From Halobacillus aidingensis (GTDB lineage: Bacteria > Bacillota > Bacilli > Bacillales > Halobacillaceae): DNA of 64,000 bases. The notes under the pieces are model-generated. The model worked only from the letters and a program-made list of their open reading frames with translations. It ran no database searches and was not told the DNA's origin. Below, one piece after another: positions 16,378 through 24,263 of the stretch (the first letter of the stretch is position 1; every line of letters begins with the position of its first letter). The stretch spans positions 62,001 through 126,000 of the forward strand of contig NZ_FNIZ01000002.1 of assembly GCF_900104185.1 (NCBI RefSeq). The letters run 5' to 3'. A program made the translations under genes and the position numbers.

Positions 16378-16818
16378 TCAAAATAAAACTTGATGATAAG
16401 CTTCGTTCACGAGTTCGATATACCGGTTCCACACAAGAACTGCCACTGCAATGACCACTCCATTCGCCGAGAGTGTCCAAGAAAGGTACTTCTTTTTCTT
16501 CGGGTGGTTCCCCATCCATTTTTCACTGAACAGCAGATAATAAGAGGCGATGAAAAACGGGGCGATCAGTATTCCTGCAAGAAACCAACGATTAAATTGA
16601 CTCATATAGGAACCTAAAACAGACAGGCTTTCCTGTTCCTCGCTTACATCAGAGTTGATGATCGGATTTGGTCCGTTTAAGCCATCGTACATAACCAATT
16701 GATTCTTTTCATTGACTTCATATTTCAAAAATTCGAAGTCCATCGCCAGTCCATAGATGGCAAGCATGGATAGGAGACTAATAGAAAAAGCGAGACCCCA
16801 AACCTTTTTCTTAGCCAT
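16378..16818 (-). CDS. Hypothetical membrane protein
   Basis: 146 residues with three hydrophobic segments (about 6-26, 78-97 and 112-130). A soluble loop of about 50 residues lies between the first two, probably outside the membrane (NEKNQLVMYDGLNGPNPI). ATG 16818 follows GAGAGGAG. Family not recognised. Single gene, convergent with ktrB. Confidence 0.65.
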   Translation of the reverse strand: MAKKKVWGLAFSISLLSMLAIYGLAMDFEFLKYEVNEKNQLVMYDGLNGPNPIINSDVSEEQESLSVLGSYMSQFNRWFLAGILIAPFFIASYYLLFSEKWMGNHPKKKKYLSWTLSANGVVIAVAVLVWNRYIELVNEAYHQVLF

Positions 16819-16904
16819 GCTGATGCTCCTCTCCGTGGATTTATATACCTTTTATTATTCCAAATATAGGAAGAGTGTTCAACTGAAAGTCTGTATTTTT
16901 AACA

Positions 16905-16939
16905 AATAAAAAGCTGAAGAGTACGGCCTCTTCAGCTTT
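16905..16939 (-). terminator. Terminator of the SDR gene
   Basis: Perfect 12-bp inverted repeat AAAGCTGAAGAG / CTCTTCAGCTTT with a 6-nt loop, followed on the minus strand by a T-rich run. Confidence 0.85.
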
Positions 16940-16951
16940 GAACATCTATGA

Positions 16952-17884
16952 TTATTTATTAAGAGGGTAGGTAACTCCGGTAAGCTCTTCGGATATTTTC
17001 CACAATTGATCGGCGTCCATGACATCGTAGGACTTCGTAATTGGAGAGACGGCGACAGGACTACCTTTCATTTCCCATCTGCCTCCTGGGCCGAAGTATT
17101 CTCCCCCTTTTACATCAGCGTCTGTTGCCGCTCTTAACCCGGGAAGTGCTCCGTTTGTTGCCTCCTGCGTCATCGGTGCAAGCAAACGTCCCAGGATTTT
17201 GTAAAGGAATTTATCTTCAATGTGCCTCATGAGATTGGTGCTTGCAATACCGGGATGGGCGGCCGTTACGGTCATGTCTAAACCGTTCTCATCGATTTTC
17301 CGCTGCAGTTCTTGAGTGAATAATAGATTGGCAAGCTTAGACTGGGCATAAGCCTTCATTGGTGTGTAGCCTTTTCCACCTTCAAACATGAGGTTATCGA
17401 AATTCACTTTTCCAGATTTATGGGCATTGCTTGAGATATTGACGATTCTAGCGTTCGGCGTTTTCTTTAACGTCTCGAACAGCTGCCCTGTCAGTGCGAA
17501 ATGCCCGAGGTGATTGATGCCCAGCTGCTGTTCAAAACCATCTTTTGTTTTTCCATAAGGGGTGGTCATCACACCAGCATTGTTAAGCAGAAGATCCAGT
17601 CTGTCATACTTTTCTTTAAAGGCATCTGTAAATGTCTTTATTGATTGTAAATCGCTTAAGTCTAGTGCCATGACGTCAATATCTGCGTTCGGGTTTTCTT
17701 TTTGAATGGACAGATAGGCTTCCTGTCCACGCTCCATCGACCTTGAGCCAAGAATGACGGTCGCTCCCCGTTTGGAAAGAACTTTCACTGACTCATATCC
17801 TAAACCGCTGTTCCCTCCAGTTACAATCACCGTTTGACCTTTCAAAGAAGGAATGTCTTCTTTACTCCACGCTTGTTCTTTCAT
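16952..17884 (-). CDS. SDR family oxidoreductase
   Basis: 310 residues of the short-chain dehydrogenase/reductase family. The Rossmann glycine motif is TGGNSGLGYES (about 22-32), NNAGVM is the NAG motif, and YAQSKLANLLF carries the catalytic Tyr and Lys; ISSNAHKSG supplies the Ser. The form resembles retinol-dehydrogenase-like or WW-oxidoreductase-like SDRs, which reduce or oxidise a carbonyl/alcohol with NAD(P). The substrate is unknown. The frame opens at a GTG (17893), but ATG 17884 stands 7 nt from AAGGAG and is preferred. Confidence 0.9.
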   Translation of the reverse strand: MKEQAWSKEDIPSLKGQTVIVTGGNSGLGYESVKVLSKRGATVILGSRSMERGQEAYLSIQKENPNADIDVMALDLSDLQSIKTFTDAFKEKYDRLDLLLNNAGVMTTPYGKTKDGFEQQLGINHLGHFALTGQLFETLKKTPNARIVNISSNAHKSGKVNFDNLMFEGGKGYTPMKAYAQSKLANLLFTQELQRKIDENGLDMTVTAAHPGIASTNLMRHIEDKFLYKILGRLLAPMTQEATNGALPGLRAATDADVKGGEYFGPGGRWEMKGSPVAVSPITKSYDVMDADQLWKISEELTGVTYPLNK

Positions 17885-17972
17885 CCTTATCACTCCTTAT
17901 GACTTTCATAGTAAGAAATTTCCGCATGTATGTAAAAAGAATAACCTTCAGATGAGCACATAATAATTTTAT

Positions 17973-17998
17973 GGAACCTCGTAACGTCCGATTTCGTC
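17973..17998 (+). promoter_or_regulatory. ECF-type promoter for the sigma factor gene
   Basis: GGAACC at 17973-17978 and CGTC at 17995-17998 are separated by exactly 16 bases, the spacing and sequence class of promoters read by Bacillus ECF sigma factors (AAC-type -35, CGT-type -10). It lies about 30 bases upstream of the sigma factor start and suggests autoregulation. Confidence 0.6.
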
Positions 17999-18028
17999 AA
18001 AGGTAATGAAAAAGGGGGGAGAACGTTT

Positions 18029-18568
18029 ATGAATGAGGAACACATGAAGCGAAGAACAGATAAAGAGATGTTAGCCGACTTAATGGAATCCTATGGGGAC
18101 ATGGTCGTGAGAATTGCTTTTACATATGTGAAGGAGAAGCAACTAGCAGAGGATTTGGCGCAGGAAGTATTTATCCGCTGCTATCAACATTTACATACAT
18201 TTGAACATCGATCGAGCTACAAGACTTGGGTGTATCGCATAACGGTCAATCATTGCAAAGACCACGTCAGAAGCTGGTCGTTTCGGAACCTGATTCCATT
18301 TGAACCGATGAAGATGGAAAAAGGAGAGGAAGCTAACAGTATTATTGAACAAGTGTTAAAAGAAGAGGAAAATGAGGTTCTTTTTCAAAAAGTGTTGAAA
18401 CTTACCGTGAAGTTGAGAGAAGTCATCATCTTTTATTATTACGAAGAGTTATCGGTGGAGGAAGTCGCTGAGTTGTTAGAAATCAATGTGAATACAGTCA
18501 AAACAAGGCTGCACAGGGCGCGGAACAGTTTGAAAAGAATGTTGAAAGGAGGAGAGGCATTTGAGTAA
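18029..18568 (+). CDS. ECF RNA polymerase sigma factor
   Basis: 179 residues. Region 2 runs from about 22 to 90 (VKEKQLAEDLAQEVFIRCYQ for core and -10 binding, SSYKTWVYRITVNHCKDH for melting). Region 4 runs from about 120 to 175 (LREVIIFYYYEELSVEEVAE, then INVNTVKTRLHRARN, the helix-turn-helix that reads the -35). Sigma-70 region 3 is missing, which defines the ECF group. ATG 18029 has GGGGGGAG 7 nt upstream. The stop overlaps the downstream membrane protein by 8 bases, the usual sigma/anti-sigma coupling. The inducing signal is unknown. Confidence 0.92.
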   Translation: MNEEHMKRRTDKEMLADLMESYGDMVVRIAFTYVKEKQLAEDLAQEVFIRCYQHLHTFEHRSSYKTWVYRITVNHCKDHVRSWSFRNLIPFEPMKMEKGEEANSIIEQVLKEEENEVLFQKVLKLTVKLREVIIFYYYEELSVEEVAELLEINVNTVKTRLHRARNSLKRMLKGGEAFE

Positions 18569-19598
18569 CCGATGGAAGTATCCTGAAAAGGTCCAGCAGA
18601 TGAAGTTCAAAGAAGAGCATCAGAGCCAGGTGTTCCACCATTTGCAGAGTTCTACACCCCAACAGAAGAGAACAATCGGGCGTTTGTGGATGGCGGCTGC
18701 TGTCGTTGTTCTTTTGTTAGGTGGATTGTTGTTCACACCTGCGATGGAACACGTCGTTGCTAAAATTCCTTACATCAGTCAGTTTATCGAGCAGGAAGAA
18801 GATCGAATGGAACAGATGGAGACGTTTTTCAGTGAAGCCACTCAAACGGTTGAAAAAGAAGGATATCAGATCGGGAACATGCAGGTCAGCAGGGATGACA
18901 AGGAAGTGATTGTTGAACTGATCGAGATGGAGGATGGGAAACAGAAGGTCCAAACCATTGTTGAAGAACATTTAGAAAAGAACGGCTTTCATGACTATGA
19001 GGTCTCCGTGCAGCCTTTTGAAGAAAGAGTCCAGCAGTCGGATGTGACCGAAGAGGAAATGGAACAGTACTATAAAAATACGAAAGAGCTGGAAGAGAAG
19101 CTAACAACACGATTGAAAGAGGAAAATTTTGAGCTCATGTTCCCTGTCCAAGTCCAGATGAACCCGACTCGGGGAGTGTATATCAATGTGATCGTTCCAA
19201 AAACAGAAACGCGATTAAGCCTATTGGAAGAAATCATGTTGGAAGAAGGGCATGTATATAACGAAGAACCTGAACTTGATATTCGGCAAGTAGAAAAGAA
19301 AGCAAGGGAACAGGAAATTCGTTGGGGAGAAACGGGAGCTATCCATGATATTGCCCAGGCAATGATGGAGTCTGAACAATATCCAGTCACAGGCTTTGCT
19401 TTTTCTTTCCATCCGTATCCGCTGCAAATCAAAATTAAAACTTCCCTTGATCGTTCTGATAAAAGCTCGAAGGAGATTGCTGAAGAAATTAGAGAAGAGA
19501 TTGACCTCTTTATTCAAACCGGAGAGAAAACCGCTCCGATTAGAGAAGATGAATATGAGGTTTATGTTCTTAGTAAGGACAAGAAGAACATCCAATGA
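18561..19598 (+). CDS. Membrane protein paired with ECF sigma, probable anti-sigma
   Basis: 345 residues. A cytoplasmic N-terminus of about 40 residues (NRWKYPEKVQQMKFKEEH) is followed by one membrane helix (LWMAAAVVVLLLGGLLFTP, about 42-62) and a large, charged extracytoplasmic domain with repeated Glu/Gln/Arg-rich segments. It starts at TTG 18561 inside the sigma gene, behind GGAGGAGAGG. The topology and overlap are typical of a membrane anti-sigma factor that holds its sigma until an envelope signal arrives. It resembles DUF4030-type Bacillus proteins, which I cannot confirm. No zinc-binding HxxxCxxC anti-sigma motif is visible, so the mode of binding is uncertain. Confidence 0.7.
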   Translation: MSNRWKYPEKVQQMKFKEEHQSQVFHHLQSSTPQQKRTIGRLWMAAAVVVLLLGGLLFTPAMEHVVAKIPYISQFIEQEEDRMEQMETFFSEATQTVEKEGYQIGNMQVSRDDKEVIVELIEMEDGKQKVQTIVEEHLEKNGFHDYEVSVQPFEERVQQSDVTEEEMEQYYKNTKELEEKLTTRLKEENFELMFPVQVQMNPTRGVYINVIVPKTETRLSLLEEIMLEEGHVYNEEPELDIRQVEKKAREQEIRWGETGAIHDIAQAMMESEQYPVTGFAFSFHPYPLQIKIKTSLDRSDKSSKEIAEEIREEIDLFIQTGEKTAPIREDEYEVYVLSKDKKNIQ

Positions 19599-19709
19599 TA
19601 CAGGCGTCACCATGATGGTGGCGTCTAATTATTGAAGGGATGGATACGTTTTGAAATAATAGAAAAAGGTAGTATTTTCCTAAGATCAGAACAAGAAAGG
19701 AGAGGTTCC

Positions 19710-19904
19710 ATGCTTGCGAACATTTTATGGGGATTGTTTCTTGTTTTGTTCATTGCTTTTATGGTTTACATGGACCGGAGAAAGAGAAAAAAACGCAAAG
19801 GGCAGCCTCCCGTGCAAAAGACGGAACAGGAAAAAGAAGTGGAGCGCGCGGTGGCACGGGAAAAAGGCTGGCGTGGCGGACCAGGGGGAGGAGAAGGCAT
19901 GTGA
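19710..19904 (+). CDS. Small single-helix membrane protein
   Basis: 64 residues: one N-terminal helix (LANILWGLFLVLFIAFMVYM), then a strongly basic stretch (DRRKRKKRKG) and a charged tail ending in GGPGGGEGM. The ATG at 19710 follows AAAGGAGAGG. Its stop overlaps the next gene's ATG (TGATG), so they are translated together. Family not recognised. Confidence 0.65.
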   Translation: MLANILWGLFLVLFIAFMVYMDRRKRKKRKGQPPVQKTEQEKEVERAVAREKGWRGGPGGGEGM

Positions 19905-20443
19905 TGATCGGAACGTCTATTTATATTAAAACAGTAGCAAATCTCGATGCCCGAGATTTGCTACTTTTTGAAGAGAAGAACCGCTCATTTTTTGAACAGT
20001 ATTCTATGGGAAGGGCGGATGGCTTTTATACGGTGGAAGGACAGAGGGAGCGTATGGAAACCTTTAAAAAAGGAGCTGTCGAGGACACGGAGTACTTTTT
20101 CGGTATTTTTCATAAAGACACAGATGAGCTTATTGGAACAGTCCATCTGTTCCAAGTCCTCCGTGGTTCATTGCAAAGTGCGTTCATCGGTTATTTTCTC
20201 GATAAAGACTACAATGGAAGAGGCTTTACGACAGAGGCGGTAAGGCTTCTCGTTAATCATGCCTTTGTTGGTCTCCATTTACATAGGATTGAAGCAGGAG
20301 TCATGCCTCATAATAAAGCATCCATCCGTGTGTTAGAAAAAGCAGGTTTTCATAAAGAAGGAATGGCGAGAAAGAATGTGAAAATCAATGGAAAGTGGGA
20401 GGATCATCAAGTTCTTGCAATCATTAATCCGGATGATGAATAG
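19904..20443 (+). CDS. GNAT acetyltransferase, RimJ/RimL type
   Basis: 179 residues. The RimJ/L layout is clear: an N-terminal strand, then IGYFLDKDYNGRGFTTEAVRL (acetyl-CoA motif A, about 96-116) and the C-terminal HRIEAGVMPHNKASIRVLEKAGF. These enzymes acetylate protein N-termini or small amines, often in detoxification. The frame is open further upstream, but ATG 19904 overlaps the preceding stop and has GGAGGAG 11 nt upstream; the GTG at 19901 is an alternative. It probably shares a message with the small membrane gene before it. Confidence 0.9.
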   Translation: MIGTSIYIKTVANLDARDLLLFEEKNRSFFEQYSMGRADGFYTVEGQRERMETFKKGAVEDTEYFFGIFHKDTDELIGTVHLFQVLRGSLQSAFIGYFLDKDYNGRGFTTEAVRLLVNHAFVGLHLHRIEAGVMPHNKASIRVLEKAGFHKEGMARKNVKINGKWEDHQVLAIINPDDE

Positions 20444-20446
20444 AAA

Positions 20447-20472
20447 AAAGCCCTCATAATAAGGAGGGCTTT
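20447..20472. terminator. Bidirectional terminator
   Basis: 9-bp stem AAAGCCCTC / GAGGGCTTT, 8-nt loop, between the convergent GNAT and RDD genes. Confidence 0.75.
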
Positions 20473-20477
20473 GGACA

Positions 20478-20903
20478 TTAGGCCTGTTCCGGTTTATTTT
20501 CGGTTACATAGGTACCAGCAAGGAAGTCGTGTATCGCTCGCTTATCCTTGCGTGCCCCGACCATAACGGCACTGACGACCAAGGCGATGCCAAACGTGAA
20601 GGAATAGATCATGCCTCCGACGACTTCTCTCAGAAGCATAGTTCCGATATGTACGTTTTTACTAGCATCCACACGGACAATCCGATTGTCGGCCGCCCGT
20701 TTTCCAAGGGTATATCCGGACCATAGGACAGGTAAGCCTACAACGTAAGCAATGCCAACGATATCCACCCATGTTAATCCTTGATAGAAGAAATCTCCAT
20801 AAAAGAGATAGAAAAGAATACCTAAAGTTACGGTGATGAGAATTCCGTCAATGACTCTTGCAAAAACACGGACCCATAGACCTGCAGGGTTCTGAATGTT
20901 CAT
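20478..20903 (-). CDS. RDD family membrane protein
   Basis: 141 residues with three hydrophobic segments. The RDD pattern is present near the N-terminus as RVFARVIDGILI and again in KRAADNRIVRVDA, with the final KDKRAIHDFLAGTYV typical of the family. RDD proteins are often small envelope proteins; a few are linked to Na+/H+ or solute transport. ATG 20903 has AGGAGGT 6 nt upstream; the longer frame to 20939 adds only 12 unlike residues. Single gene. Confidence 0.85.
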   Translation of the reverse strand: MNIQNPAGLWVRVFARVIDGILITVTLGILFYLFYGDFFYQGLTWVDIVGIAYVVGLPVLWSGYTLGKRAADNRIVRVDASKNVHIGTMLLREVVGGMIYSFTFGIALVVSAVMVGARKDKRAIHDFLAGTYVTENKPEQA

Positions 20904-21035
20904 TCCTAAACCTCCTAACAAAACGACATGCCCTCCCACTGTAACATAGGCTGAAGCTACGGCTCTAGAAGAATTATGAAACTTATCCTGATGGCTTTAC
21001 GTACATGTAATAAGACGAAAAGGAGGGTTTCGCAC

Positions 21036-21263
21036 ATGTGGTTTTTTCTCGGCCTTGTCGGTTTGTTGGTTGTGCCACTATTGTACGGATTTTTGCGCGA
21101 TGCTTTCGGATGGAACAGGAACAAATTTTACGGAGATGAAATGAATAAACAAAAGCGTACTTCTGTTGAAAAACGGTATGATAAAGCAGAAATTCGGAAG
21201 GGAAAAGTTCATCAGCAAGCTAGAAATCAGGGTAACCACGGAGGGTTCGGAGGGTTTCATTAA
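21036..21263 (+). CDS. Small membrane-anchored protein
   Basis: 75 residues: one hydrophobic N-terminal helix (WFFLGLVGLLVVPLLYGFL), then a basic soluble tail ending GNHGGFGGFH. ATG 21036 follows AAGGAGGG at 8 nt; the 20 codons upstream in the same frame are excluded. Closed by the terminator just downstream. Function unknown. Confidence 0.6.
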   Translation: MWFFLGLVGLLVVPLLYGFLRDAFGWNRNKFYGDEMNKQKRTSVEKRYDKAEIRKGKVHQQARNQGNHGGFGGFH

Positions 21264-21300
21264 AAAAATCGAAACCTTGCTGAAAGATGAAGGTTATAAG

Positions 21301-21326
21301 AAGCCAGCAGGAGTGCTGGCTTTTTT
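21301..21326 (+). terminator. Rho-independent terminator
   Basis: 9-bp stem AAGCCAGCA / TGCTGGCTT, 4-nt loop, then a run of T. Confidence 0.88.
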
Positions 21327-21676
21327 CATGGTAATGATTGTTTTTTCTAAACTTGGAAGATTGTATTTGTATGGATAGGAAGGGGAAGAAATAGAAAAAG
21401 AGAGTTGGCTTCGGTGCACTATGGAACTGAAGTAAAGAGAGTAAATCAACGAGTATCACGGGGTTGGAAGCGATCACCAGGCTCAGCAAAAATCAACCAC
21501 AACAATGATTTTCTCCTTCAACAATATAACGTACTTTTTTTTACAGGTTCTTGTTTTGTCCTACATAGTTCAAGGGAGCATTGGAAACTATATTTTTCAA
21601 AATATTACGTTTAGATGACAAGCGAAACCGAAACACAAATACTGAAAGCATTTTTAACCTTAAGGAGGGTCCATGG

Positions 21677-22246
21677 ATGAACAAAAAGAAGATTTTGGCA
21701 CCTGTACTCGCTTTAGGGATGACGCTTGGGGCTGGAGCTTATAGTGTTTCGGCGGAAACTTATCAAGTGACCTTCGAAAAAGGGGACACGCTTTGGAGCC
21801 TGGCAGAACAATATGATGATGTGACCGTTGATGATTTATACAAATGGAATCCAGGGATTGATGCAGACATCATTCAACCAGGGTCTCGAATTACAGTGAA
21901 AACAGAGGAAACATTTGATGAAGATGATTATCCGAATGAAGAATTTCATACCGTTACACCGGGAAGTACGTTGTACAGCATCGCAAATCTTCATGAAGGG
22001 GTGACACTCACAGAACTGTTTGAATTAAATCCAGGCATCGACCCATGGAACTTGCAACCAGGTCAGGAAGTCCGGGTTTCACCGGCTGAAGATGTGAATG
22101 TCCACTACCATACGATCGCTCCTTACGATACTCTATATGGAATAGCTGGTATCCACCAGGGCGTAACCGTGGAGGATTTGTACGAATTGAATCCTGGAAT
22201 TGATGCGAGAAATCTCCAAATCGGTTCAACCATCCGTGTGAAATAA
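21677..22246 (+). CDS. Secreted triple-LysM protein
   Basis: 189 residues. A signal peptide (KKKILAPVLALGMTLGAGAYSVSA, cleaved before ETYQ at about residue 26) leads to three LysM-like repeats: GDTLWSLAEQYDDVTVDDLY, GSTLYSIANLHEGVTLTELF and YDTLYGIAGIHQGVTVEDLY, each ending in NPGID plus a hydrophobic strand. No catalytic domain is present, so it probably binds peptidoglycan or spore cortex as an anchor. The repeats are acidic, as expected for a protein exported by a halophile. ATG 21677 has TAAGGAGGG 8 nt upstream. Confidence 0.88.
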   Translation: MNKKKILAPVLALGMTLGAGAYSVSAETYQVTFEKGDTLWSLAEQYDDVTVDDLYKWNPGIDADIIQPGSRITVKTEETFDEDDYPNEEFHTVTPGSTLYSIANLHEGVTLTELFELNPGIDPWNLQPGQEVRVSPAEDVNVHYHTIAPYDTLYGIAGIHQGVTVEDLYELNPGIDARNLQIGSTIRVK

Positions 22247-22253
22247 AGGAGAA

Positions 22254-22284
22254 AGCCCGGGACTTCCGTGGGAGCCCCGGGTTT
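22254..22284 (+). terminator. Probable terminator after LysM gene
   Basis: GC-rich stem AAGCCCGGG-type / CCCGGGTTT (six G-C pairs plus A-T), 14-nt loop, short T run. It directly follows the LysM stop codon. The T run is short, hence moderate confidence. Confidence 0.5.
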
Positions 22285-22663
22285 GGTACTTAAAGGAAAG
22301 GTCGGAGAGGAAATTACAGCCGGAATCGATCGGTTTGATGTCAGTTGGGCGAAAGATTTTCAAGAGAAAGGCGGCAGGTTCATGCTTCTTTTGGAAAATA
22401 TCCCGGAGACTGATTTCCTAACACCAGTGGTGGCTGCAAATGGGATGGTCCAATTAATGGGTGACTCGGTTCAAGATGAGGGTGAAGACAAAACTTTCTA
22501 TACTGAATTTATGAAGGAACATCCATCTAAAGAAAAGAGAACTCCCGTGTCTGAAGACTCTACTTCTTCTACAAGCATCCTTTTCCTCGTAGGTGCGGTC
22601 AATCTTGGAGGTGTGTTTTTCCTCCAAAGAAGAAACGTAGGGAGTGTGTTTCATAAGAAATAA
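22268..22663 (+). CDS. Hypothetical protein with C-terminal anchor, start unclear
   Basis: An open frame of up to 131 codons with a protein-like translation: RFMLLLENIPETDFLTPVVA in the middle, then a polar Thr/Ser/Glu linker and one C-terminal helix (STSILFLVGAVNLGGVFFL) with a basic end (QRRNVGSVFHKK), as in a membrane-anchored surface protein. The only early starts (GTG 22268, TTG 22283) fall inside or at the edge of the preceding terminator hairpin and have no ribosome binding site. It is therefore probably a gene that has lost its 5' end. Family not recognised. Confidence 0.4.
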   Translation: MGAPGLVLKGKVGEEITAGIDRFDVSWAKDFQEKGGRFMLLLENIPETDFLTPVVAANGMVQLMGDSVQDEGEDKTFYTEFMKEHPSKEKRTPVSEDSTSSTSILFLVGAVNLGGVFFLQRRNVGSVFHKK

Positions 22664-22679
22664 AATATTCAGAAAAACG

Positions 22680-22708
22680 TTGACATCTTCTTCCTTTCCG
22701 CGTAACAT
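22680..22708 (+). promoter_or_regulatory. SigA-type promoter for T-box/tyrS
   Basis: TTGACA at 22680-22685 and TAACAT at 22703-22708 with 17 bases between, just upstream of the T-box leader. Confidence 0.7.
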
Positions 22709-22714
22709 AATCCT

Positions 22715-22967
22715 AACTTTAATACCTACGGCAATGACAGAAACCCAGTAGTGAAGAGATCCCTGTCGTCAGAGAGTCGACGGTTGCTGCGAGTCGATAC
22801 ACACCTCTTCATGAATTACCTTCTGGAGCTTCTTTTACGAAAACTCATGTGAGTAGTGGAAGACGGTAAATCCGTTATCTTTTTGAGGGGAGGATGAAGA
22901 CATTCATCTTCAACTTGGGTGGTAACGCGTGTAGAAGACACGTCCCATGATGGGGCGTGTCTTTTTT
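22715..22967 (+). ncRNA. T-box leader (tyrosine)
   Basis: A T-box riboswitch that senses uncharged tRNA-Tyr. Stem I lies at about 22745-22830 and contains a possible specifier TAC (Tyr) at 22817-22819 in the context GAATTACC. The T-box proper is GGGTGGTAACGCG at 22917-22929; its TGGT would pair with the tRNA acceptor end and matches discriminator A of tRNA-Tyr. The terminator is a 13-bp stem, AGACACGTCCCAT (22936-22948) with ATGGGGCGTGTCT (22950-22962), then six T. When tRNA-Tyr is uncharged the antiterminator forms and tyrS is read. Confidence 0.93.
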
Positions 22968-22994
22968 ATATTCTAAAAAATGGAGGGCTGTAAG

Positions 22995-24236
22995 ATGATC
23001 GAACAATTGAATGATGTGCAAAAAAGAGAACTGGAAAAGCAATGGGAGGTTCTATCTTATGGTGTCTCCTCGATCATTCCGGAAGATGAGTTCAAAGAGA
23101 AAATTGCGAAGTCGATTAAAAATGAGAAGCCACTGAAAGTGAAGTTGGGGCTCGATCCGACTGCTCCTGATGTCCACCTCGGCCATACGGTTGTGTTGAA
23201 TAAATTGAAACAGTTTCAGGAATTCGGGCACACAGTTCAGCTGATCATCGGCGATTTCACAGGGAAGATTGGTGATCCGACGGGTAAGTCAATCGCCCGT
23301 ACCGCTTTGACGGATGAAGAAGTGGAGCACAATGCAAAAACTTACTTTGAACAGTTCGGCAAAGTGATCGACATGGAAAAAGTAGAGCTCCATTACAACT
23401 CGAAATGGCTTTCCAAAGTTGGGTTCTCAGAAGTGTTGAAACTGGCGAGTACGGTGACGGTGGCAAGGATGCTCGAGCGCAATGACTTTCATAACCGGTA
23501 CGAAGCGAATAAGCCGATCTACCTTCATGAGTTTTTCTACCCCGTCATGCAAGGATATGATTCGTATGCTTTGGAGTCAGACATCGAACTCGGAGGGACC
23601 GATCAAGAATTCAATGTATTGTTCGGAAGGCAAGTTCAGGAGCACTACGGCAGGGAAAAGCAAGTCGTCCTGCTGATGCCTTTGATTGAAGGGCTTGACG
23701 GTGTGGAGAAAATGTCGAAGTCGAAAGGCAATTACATCGGTGTGGATGAGCGGCCGCAGGACATTTTTGGAAAAACGATGTCGATTCCTGATGCGTTGCT
23801 CATGAAATATTTTGAACTCGTATCTCCGTTATCCATAGAAGAAGTGCAGGAAGTGAAACGGAAGCTTGATGAAGGTACGCTTCACCCGCGGGATGCCAAA
23901 ATGAAGCTTGCCGCTTCTTTTGTCGAAATGCTTCATGGAAAAGAGGCAGCTCGTCAAAGCCGAGAACAGTTCATCAATGTTTTTCAGAAAAAAGCGATGC
24001 CGGATGAGATTCCTGAAGTGATGTGGAAAGGAGAAGAGGAGCTTCTCATTGTCGACCTCGTCAAGGAACTCGGACTTTTACCTTCCAAGAGTGAAGGGAG
24101 AAGGATGATCAAAAATGGCGGGGTCCGGATCGACCAGGAGAAAGTGACGGATGTCAATCAAACGGTGCAAGTGACAGACGGGGTAGTGGTTCAAGTCGGG
24201 AAACGGAAGTTTGTACGGCTAAGAAGTTCATCCTGA
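22995..24236 (+). CDS. tyrS: Tyrosyl-tRNA synthetase, TyrZ type
   Basis: 413 residues, a class I aminoacyl-tRNA synthetase that charges tRNA-Tyr. The HIGH motif appears as HLGH (LDPTAPDVHLGHTVVL), the KMSKS loop as KMSKSKGN, and an S4-like RNA-binding domain closes the protein (SEGRRMIKNGGVRIDQEKV). The sequence LGLDPTAP with KIGDPTGKS is that of the second Bacillus enzyme, TyrZ, rather than the shorter-spaced TyrS. ATG 22995 lies 6-7 nt after GGAGGG; an in-frame ATG at 22980 lies on the wrong side of that site. Controlled by the T-box upstream. Confidence 0.97.
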   Translation: MIEQLNDVQKRELEKQWEVLSYGVSSIIPEDEFKEKIAKSIKNEKPLKVKLGLDPTAPDVHLGHTVVLNKLKQFQEFGHTVQLIIGDFTGKIGDPTGKSIARTALTDEEVEHNAKTYFEQFGKVIDMEKVELHYNSKWLSKVGFSEVLKLASTVTVARMLERNDFHNRYEANKPIYLHEFFYPVMQGYDSYALESDIELGGTDQEFNVLFGRQVQEHYGREKQVVLLMPLIEGLDGVEKMSKSKGNYIGVDERPQDIFGKTMSIPDALLMKYFELVSPLSIEEVQEVKRKLDEGTLHPRDAKMKLAASFVEMLHGKEAARQSREQFINVFQKKAMPDEIPEVMWKGEEELLIVDLVKELGLLPSKSEGRRMIKNGGVRIDQEKVTDVNQTVQVTDGVVVQVGKRKFVRLRSSS

Positions 24237-24263
24237 TTGGAGAAGAAAAGGGGAAATGAAGCG

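Noticed and set aside
19598-19640. Hairpin AGGCGTCACCAT / ATGGTGGCGTCT after the anti-sigma candidate as terminator
   Set aside because: Stable stem but with no T run after it, so not called.
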